Below, in pieces: positions 1 to 3,716 of a stretch of 5,972 nt of DNA. The first letter of the stretch is position 1, and each line of letters opens with the position of its first letter. The notes below the pieces were generated by a model. The model searched no databases. It worked only from the letters and a program-made list of their open reading frames with translations, and was not told the origin of the DNA. The position numbers and the translations under genes were made by a program. The DNA comes from Burkholderiales bacterium (lineage in GTDB: Bacteria > Pseudomonadota > Gammaproteobacteria > Burkholderiales > SHXO01), in the NCBI GenBank assembly GCA_026125625.1, contig JAHCKU010000206.1:1-5972 (forward strand), written 5' to 3'.

Positions 1-290
1 ATCTTCTGCTTGTGGATCCTGCCGCCGCGAGCCGCGGCACGTTCCGCCTCCACCTTGCAGTCGGCGCAGCTGAAATAGACCAGAACGCTGTTGCCCTCGA
101 TCGGATAGCCAGGCATCTTGATCAGCGAACCGGCTGCACCCGGCGCGTCGAGGTTCATCGGGAAGGCCCACATCTCGACTTCCGTGCTGTCGAGCCTGGA
201 TAGCTGAACGTCGAACACCGCTTCGTAGAACACCTTGGCCCGATTCATGTCTTCGACGTAGATTTCGAACCACCCGACCGGATTGTGCAT
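1..290 (-). CDS. VOC family protein (glyoxalase/bleomycin-resistance fold), C-terminus off the left edge
   Basis: Reading the minus strand from ATG at 290, 96 codons stay open to the window edge. The N-terminus WFEIYVEDMNRAKVFYEAVF is the classic first beta-alpha unit of VOC proteins, and LIKMPGYPIEGNSVLVYF (about residues 56-73) is the second strand set, followed by a helix rich in Ala and Glu (EAERAAARGG). The usual length is about 120-130 residues, so roughly a quarter is missing beyond the edge. A strong Shine-Dalgarno GGGAGGT (complement of 296-302) lies 5 bases before the ATG and fixes the start. VOC enzymes are metal-dependent lyases, dioxygenases or resistance proteins, and this subgroup is usually a cytoplasmic protein of unknown substrate. 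The typical glyoxalase metal histidine is not at the first-strand position, where Glu9 sits, so no reaction is assigned. The family call is confident; the function is open. Confidence 0.88.
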   Translation of the reverse strand, partial: MHNPVGWFEIYVEDMNRAKVFYEAVFDVQLSRLDSTEVEMWAFPMNLDAPGAAGSLIKMPGYPIEGNSVLVYFSCADCKVEAERAAARGGRIHKQK

Positions 291-405
291 GGTGGACCTC
301 CCTGAGTTGCGAGTTGAGGAGCGAGAAGACCATAGGGGCGGCAAGTGGCGGACCTGGAAGTTTCCGTAGCGGAACGGCTTACGAAAGCTCGGCGAGCACG
401 GCGGC

Positions 406-412
406 GAGGAGG
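406..412 (+). promoter_or_regulatory. Shine-Dalgarno for the ORF at 420
   Basis: GAGGAGG ends 7 bases before ATG 420, an almost ideal ribosome-binding site. It decides for ATG 420 over the upstream in-frame start at 345, whose extra 25 residues are Arg/Ala-rich and look non-coding. Confidence 0.6.
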
Positions 413-419
413 CGCAGCC

Positions 420-767
420 ATGACGACCGCGTACCCCCTGCTGTCCGAGCGCGACTCACACGCCGTGGTCGGCATGGATGTCGCCCGGGCCTTCCTGTGG
501 CCCGGCAACTGGAACCGCGACAACATGACCCTGCGCAGGCTCGCCTACGCGGTGCGCCAGTATGACCACCTCCAGGCGCTGGTCGACCAGCACGACGAGC
601 AGGATCCCGCCATCAACGTGCTCGCTGCCCTTTTTTCTTCTAAGGATTGGTCGCGCTTGGGGAGGTCACGCACCGGCGGCGAGTCAGTCCAAGTCCGACG
701 AGCCCGAGACTCAGTAGCGCCAGAGGCGAGGGTTCGGGCACGGATTGCGTTGCAAAGCGGAAATTGA
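420..767 (+). CDS. Unidentified ORF, probably a 3'-truncated gene
   Basis: From ATG 420 the frame encodes 115 residues. The first 72 or so (MTTAYPLLSERDSHAVVGMD..., then FLWPGNWNRDNMTLRRLAYA, QYDHLQALVDQHDEQDPAIN and VLAALFS) have a balanced, globular-looking composition with aromatic residues and amphipathic helices. I do not recognise a family. From about 640 the reading frame is simply antisense to the end of the PEP-CTERM gene and turns Arg/Ser-rich, so the last 40 or so residues are probably not native. The simplest reading is a gene whose 3' part was lost at a junction near 630-640, where a run of six T follows CCC. The alternative is a genuine convergent overlap of about 125 bases. The strong ribosome-binding site argues that translation still starts here. 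It is divergent from the VOC gene, 129 bases away, so the two may share a control region. Confidence 0.45.
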   Translation: MTTAYPLLSERDSHAVVGMDVARAFLWPGNWNRDNMTLRRLAYAVRQYDHLQALVDQHDEQDPAINVLAALFSSKDWSRLGRSRTGGESVQVRRARDSVAPEARVRARIALQSGN

Positions 768-1224
768 CCTGCAGCCTGCTTCCGTTGACGTAACTCAGCC
801 CCTCCCAGTTGACAAAGATCCGGTCTTCATCGAACGTGAGCCGAGTGTTGTCGAACCCAGCAAGCGTTGTGGCTGGATCGACCGTTGCACCCACGATCCC
901 GTGGGGCAACACGGCGGCGAAGATGACGCCGTTGAACAGACTCGTGTTCCAGGTTGGAGCGCTCAGAATCGTATTCAGCACGATGCTGAGCGTGTCGTCG
1001 GTGAAGTCGACCAGCAAAGTGGTGACCCCCTCGACATCGCCGACCGTCTCCTGCCCGTCGCCGACCACGAACGAAGGCGGCGAAAAGGAAGAAGACGAGT
1101 AGATCGTGCTGCTGTCCGGATAGTGGTAAGCCACGTCGAATTGTTGGCCGACCAGGCCCGCCTGGGCCGTTGCCGTGCTCGCCAGCAATGTTGCGAAAGC
1201 AATCGAGATCAACCCTGTTCTCAC
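640..1224 (-). CDS. PEP-CTERM sorting domain-containing secreted protein
   Basis: This is a complete 194-residue precursor. Residues 1-22 form a Sec signal peptide (MRTGLISIAFATLLASTATA then QA, with cleavage likely after AQA). The mature body (about 23-160) is rich in beta-prone Ser, Thr, Val and Asp, for example SSTIYSSSSFSPPSFVVGDG, and has no recognisable enzyme motif or cysteine; the only Cys is in the sorting tail. The C-terminus is a textbook PEP-CTERM signal: VPEP at 162-165, a hydrophobic helix at 168-180 (LALLSLGLVGLGL) and a basic cluster RRR at 182-184, followed by an unusually long ten-residue tail. Such proteins are exported and then processed by an exosortase (EpsH/XrtA family), usually for the outer envelope or exopolysaccharide matrix. 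No exosortase is visible here. The start is GTG, with AGAGGAA (complement of 1230-1236) 5 bases upstream. Its specific function is unknown. Confidence 0.9.
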   Translation of the reverse strand: MRTGLISIAFATLLASTATAQAGLVGQQFDVAYHYPDSSTIYSSSSFSPPSFVVGDGQETVGDVEGVTTLLVDFTDDTLSIVLNTILSAPTWNTSLFNGVIFAAVLPHGIVGATVDPATTLAGFDNTRLTFDEDRIFVNWEGLSYVNGSRLQVNFRFATQSVPEPSPLALLSLGLVGLGLTRRRCVTSPSATNP

Positions 1225-1280
1225 GGCAATTCCTCTGGAATATTGGTATTAGTTGAAAAACAGTAAACCGCGCCCTGAGA

Positions 1281-1295
1281 GCAAAAACCGTACTT
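1281..1295 (-). promoter_or_regulatory. Possible sigma-54 (RpoN) promoter for the PEP-CTERM gene
   Basis: On the minus strand this reads AAGTACGGTTTTTGC. Against the RpoN consensus TGGCACG-N4-TTGC the -12 element and the spacing match fully. The -24 element matches at only four of seven positions and has AG instead of the near-invariant GG. It lies about 57 bases before the GTG start, which would give a leader of roughly 45 bases. RpoN with the PrsK/PrsR pair is known to control PEP-CTERM genes in floc-forming betaproteobacteria, which is why the site is listed despite the weak -24 element. Confidence 0.25.
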
Positions 1296-1469
1296 TCCAT
1301 CCTTAGATGAGCAAGATCAACCAGATGGCGCGATTTCTCATTCCCTCAGACGAGGTGTTGTCAAATTATTCGACATTGCGACGCAGAGACGCGGGTAGAA
1401 GCCAGTCGTTCCTCACGAGGATCGCCGATTGCCTGCGCTGTGAGGCACAATTTGCTTGACGAGATCTTC

Positions 1470-1486
1470 AGCGGGCTTCGCCCGCT
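1470..1486 (+). other. GC-rich hairpin in the leader of the TonB-type gene
   Basis: AGCGGGC-TTC-GCCCGCT forms a perfect 7-bp stem with a 3-base loop. No U-run follows on either strand, so it is not a good intrinsic terminator. It sits about 70 bases before the favoured TTG start and may stabilise the leader, or it may be chance in GC-rich DNA. Confidence 0.3.
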
Positions 1487-1548
1487 TGCAGTGGCTGGAT
1501 GATCGCTGGCGTTGGGCGCCGACGGAACGCCGTCCCCATTGCGATGAC

Positions 1549-1552
1549 GGAG
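1549..1552 (+). promoter_or_regulatory. Ribosome-binding site deciding the TTG 1558 start
   Basis: GGAG lies 5 bases before TTG 1558. Neither of the other in-frame TTG codons at 1456 and 1486 puts a short cytoplasmic tail directly before the membrane anchor, as TTG 1558 does. No ATG or GTG start occurs in frame before the anchor. Confidence 0.5.
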
Positions 1553-1557
1553 CACGC

Positions 1558-3111
1558 TTGATTGAAAATAAGCGACTAGCGATTGCGCTGCTGCTTTCGC
1601 TGCTGATTCATGCGCTGCTGCTGAGTCTGAATTTCAGTGGCGAGGGGCTTGGGCTTCCGGGCTTCGGCTTTCCCTGGCGAGATCGACGGATCGAGGCGCC
1701 CCGGTTGGTCGTCACGCTCGTTCCGCCACAGGTCACGCCTGCGGGGCCGGCGGTCCCTCCGGTTACAGAGCCCTTGCAACAAGCACCGGCCGAGCAGCCT
1801 GCTGCCAGACGACCGGTTCCGACTCCTTCCGCGTCGCTGGCGCCACGCGGACTGACGATCGTTCCCCCTGCCAGACCCGCGGCAGAAGTCAAGCCAAAGC
1901 AAAACGCCCCGGCCGATGCGGACACTACGGAAGCGCTTCCGCGCGCCGAAAGGTCTGCCGACCCGGCGCCCACTCGGATCCCTGAACCACCCGTCATCGA
2001 CATGGAGCCCGAGCTGGTCGTGCCCTCTGCTCCATGGGCGTCAACGTCCGACGTCACCGCAGCGCCAAGCGTATCCAGCGCGGAGCCCGCCCTGCCCGCG
2101 CCCAGCGATGCCGGCGATGCAGCAGTGCAGGAGCGAATCGTCACGAAGGCGCAGGAGCAAGCCGTTGAACAGGCGGCTGCGGTGCAAGAGGCGGCTCGTC
2201 AGGAGGCTGCCCGGATCGAGGCCGCGCGGCTGGAGGCACAACGTCAGGAAGCTGCGCGACAGGAGGCAGTTCGCATCGAAGCCGCTCGTCGAGAGGCGGC
2301 AGCCGAGCTGGAGGTACAGCGCCAGGAAGCAGCTCGCCAAGAGGCGGCGCGCATCGAATCGGCGCGACTGGAGGCACAACGACAAGAAGCCGCACGACAG
2401 GCCGCCGAACTGGAGGCGCAGCGCCAGGCAGCTGCTCGTCAGGAGATGGCCCGTATCGAGGCTGCGCAGCTGGAGGCCCAACGCCAGGAAGCCGCACGAC
2501 GTGCAGCTGCCGAGCTGGAGGCGCAGCGACAGGAAGCTGCTCGTCAGGAGGCGGCTCGTATCGAGGCCGCGCGACAGGAGGCTCAACGTCAGGAAGCCGC
2601 GCGACAGGAGGCCGCGCGTGTCCAGGCCGAACAAGAGAAGGCAAGACGGGAAGAGAGGCTTCGGGCCATCGGACGTCAACTCGATGAAGAAGCCGCCCAG
2701 CGTGAAGCCGCCTCGACGGACGGTCGCCAGCCCAACCTGCTACCCCGGTCGTTGAGTATCCCGCGCCGAATCAAGCTGTTCGGACGCATCCACTCCAACC
2801 TCGCACTCGTCCAGTACGCGGAGGCGTGGGCTCAGAGGATCCAACTCAACACCGGAGTCGAAACGGTCCAGGAGGTGGCGAAGCGACCTCACAGGAACCC
2901 GGTGGTGACGGTCGCCATTCGAAGCGACGGTTCAGTGGAGTCAGTGACTTTTGAAGTCTCCAGCGGTGTGGCGGAGGTCGATCAGGCGGTACGACAGATC
3001 GTGGAGAGCCAGAAGCCCTACGTAGCGTTCCCCCATGTGCTGGCCCGCGACTACGATGTGGTCGAAATCCGTCGAACCTGGCACTTCGATACGGTCATCC
3101 GGCTGGACTGA
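1558..3111 (+). CDS. TonB/TolA-type energy transducer with a long pentapeptide-repeat helical rod
   Basis: TonB proteins couple the ExbB/ExbD proton-motive complex in the inner membrane to outer-membrane receptors. From TTG 1558 the product has 517 residues, about twice the length of E. coli TonB. Residues 7-26 (RLAIALLLSLLIHALLLSLN, preceded by IENK) form one membrane anchor. It contains Ser14-x3-His18, matching the Ser16/His20 pair that E. coli TonB needs for contact with ExbB/ExbD. A Pro/Ala-rich periplasmic stretch follows (about nt 1720-2180), then a pentapeptide-repeat helix (2185-2619), a charged helical extension to about 2735, and a C-terminal TonB domain (about 2800-3108). That domain has the typical VTVAIRSDGSVESV strand, SSG, and a closing EIRRTWHF. 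The segment from YAEAW to RTWHF resembles the TonB C-terminal form common in betaproteobacteria. Extending the frame to TTG 1456 would add 34 residues that do not look like a TonB tail. No exbB, exbD or receptor gene is in view, so a TolA-like role in envelope integrity remains possible. Confidence 0.85.
   Translation: MIENKRLAIALLLSLLIHALLLSLNFSGEGLGLPGFGFPWRDRRIEAPRLVVTLVPPQVTPAGPAVPPVTEPLQQAPAEQPAARRPVPTPSASLAPRGLTIVPPARPAAEVKPKQNAPADADTTEALPRAERSADPAPTRIPEPPVIDMEPELVVPSAPWASTSDVTAAPSVSSAEPALPAPSDAGDAAVQERIVTKAQEQAVEQAAAVQEAARQEAARIEAARLEAQRQEAARQEAVRIEAARREAAAELEVQRQEAARQEAARIESARLEAQRQEAARQAAELEAQRQAAARQEMARIEAAQLEAQRQEAARRAAAELEAQRQEAARQEAARIEAARQEAQRQEAARQEAARVQAEQEKARREERLRAIGRQLDEEAAQREAASTDGRQPNLLPRSLSIPRRIKLFGRIHSNLALVQYAEAWAQRIQLNTGVETVQEVAKRPHRNPVVTVAIRSDGSVESVTFEVSSGVAEVDQAVRQIVESQKPYVAFPHVLARDYDVVEIRRTWHFDTVIRLD
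2185..2619 (+). repeat. In-frame pentapeptide repeat tract (QEAAR-like), 23 units in four blocks
   Basis: The encoded 145 residues are built from 23 pentads of the form (Q/I/L)-E-A-A/Q-R, in blocks at 2185-2289 (7 units), 2323-2397 (5), 2425-2499 (5) and 2530-2619 (6). The blocks are separated by three variant linkers of 11, 9 and 10 residues that all end in AELE(A/V)QR (2290-2322, 2398-2424, 2500-2529). Linker starts are spaced 108 and 102 bases, so a higher-order unit of about 35 residues has been duplicated. The underlying 15-base units are very similar in DNA sequence, and this explains the long stop-free frames on both strands here. Confidence 0.92.
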
Positions 3112-3274
3112 TGTGAGCCCAGCCTCCGCAGGCGCGTAGCACCATGCGAATTGCTCCGCGCCTTTTCGGGCTGTGACGCCAAGTGGAATCGCGAGAGTGA
3201 TTGGCTCGTCGATCCGCACCGGACCGGCGCATTCATGACCTGTTCAGGCATGAAGATGTCCTGCAACCCATAAG

Positions 3275-3691
3275 CGTGTCTACCGGCTCTACAGCCAGGT
3301 GCTTCGGCGAGAGCGATCTGGAATCAGTCGCGCAGAGATCCTCCACGAGATCGCCGCCGTCGCCGTGGACGACGGCATCATTTCGGACTCCATCACCGCC
3401 CTGGAAATCCACACGGAAACAGGCTACGGTGGTGCCCGCGTGGTCATCGCAGGCGAACTGGCCAAGGCATGCTGCTGGAGCGCGACACCCTCGATGCCGA
3501 CTTGTTGACCCAAGTGATTGAGGTAACGTTCGAGCGGTGCAGCATAGCTATGCCGTTGAACTGCCGGTCGATCTCACAGACGAATTTGCACACGGCCCTT
3601 CGCGGCAGGCGCTGTGGCAAGCATTCGTCAAGAAGAACGAACTCATCCCCAACCCTTGGCCGCCATCGTGGAACAGCTGCGGCGACATTGA
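3275..3691 (+). pseudogene. Decayed AbiEii/AbiGii-type nucleotidyltransferase toxin remnant
   Basis: Four consecutive pieces in shifting frames together resemble the AbiEii/AbiGii toxin family, whose members are nucleotidyltransferases of type IV toxin-antitoxin and abortive-infection systems. Piece A (about 3323-3469) reads EILHEIAAVAVDDGI, then YGGARVVIAGELAKA, like the family's central EIA...DGI...YGGxRV...LGxA segment. Piece B (3472-3552) reads LDADLLTQVIEVTFER. Piece C (3555-3653) reads VELPVDLTDEFAHGPSRQAL, then WQAFVKKNELIPN. Piece D (3656-3691) reads LAAIVEQLRRH and a stop. B to D match the family's C-terminal ATFERRGT..P...LT.EFA....Q..WRAFL......L..V...LR pattern. The N-terminus with the GS-type nucleotidyltransferase motif and roughly 90 central residues are missing. 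Frames step down by one at each junction (phases 2, 1, 0, 2). The last two junctions look like single-base losses in short G or C runs. No antitoxin is visible. The product is almost certainly inactive. Confidence 0.65.
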
Positions 3692-3716
3692 AACCGGCGT
3701 TGAGCCAGGCCGATCC

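Larger units (their letters stand above)
1225..1557. other. Non-coding divergent region between the PEP-CTERM gene and the TonB-type gene
   Basis: This stretch of about 330 bases lies between two divergently transcribed genes. The half next to the PEP-CTERM gene (about 1228-1310) is visibly more AT-rich and carries a sigma-54-like site. The half next to the TonB-type gene contains a compact hairpin at 1470-1486 and a GGAG ribosome-binding site. I see no convincing -35/-10 pair, Fur box or small ORF. The open frame from TTG 1456 to 1557 belongs to the TonB frame but is probably leader rather than coding. Confidence 0.5.

Noticed and set aside
745..1300. Plus-strand 173-codon and minus-strand 157-codon frames over the PEP-CTERM gene
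   Set aside because: Shadows of a gene with clear signal peptide and PEP-CTERM signal; their products are Arg/His-rich with no domain.
1442..1456. GGCAC...TTGC resembling a sigma-54 promoter for the TonB-type gene
   Set aside because: The distance between the GG and GC elements is two bases too short, and RpoN spacing is strict.
1470..1486. Hairpin as an intrinsic terminator
   Set aside because: No U-run follows the stem on either strand, and no gene ends just before it.
2041..2755. Long open frames on both strands over the repeat tract (up to 279 codons on plus, 212 on minus)
   Set aside because: They are by-products of the stop-free 15-base repeat. Their products are low-complexity Arg/Ser/Leu-rich strings without ribosome-binding sites, while the TonB frame has coherent domains on both sides.
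3122..3133. Small GCCT/AGGC inverted repeat after the TonB stop as a terminator
   Set aside because: The stem is only 4 bp and no T-run follows.
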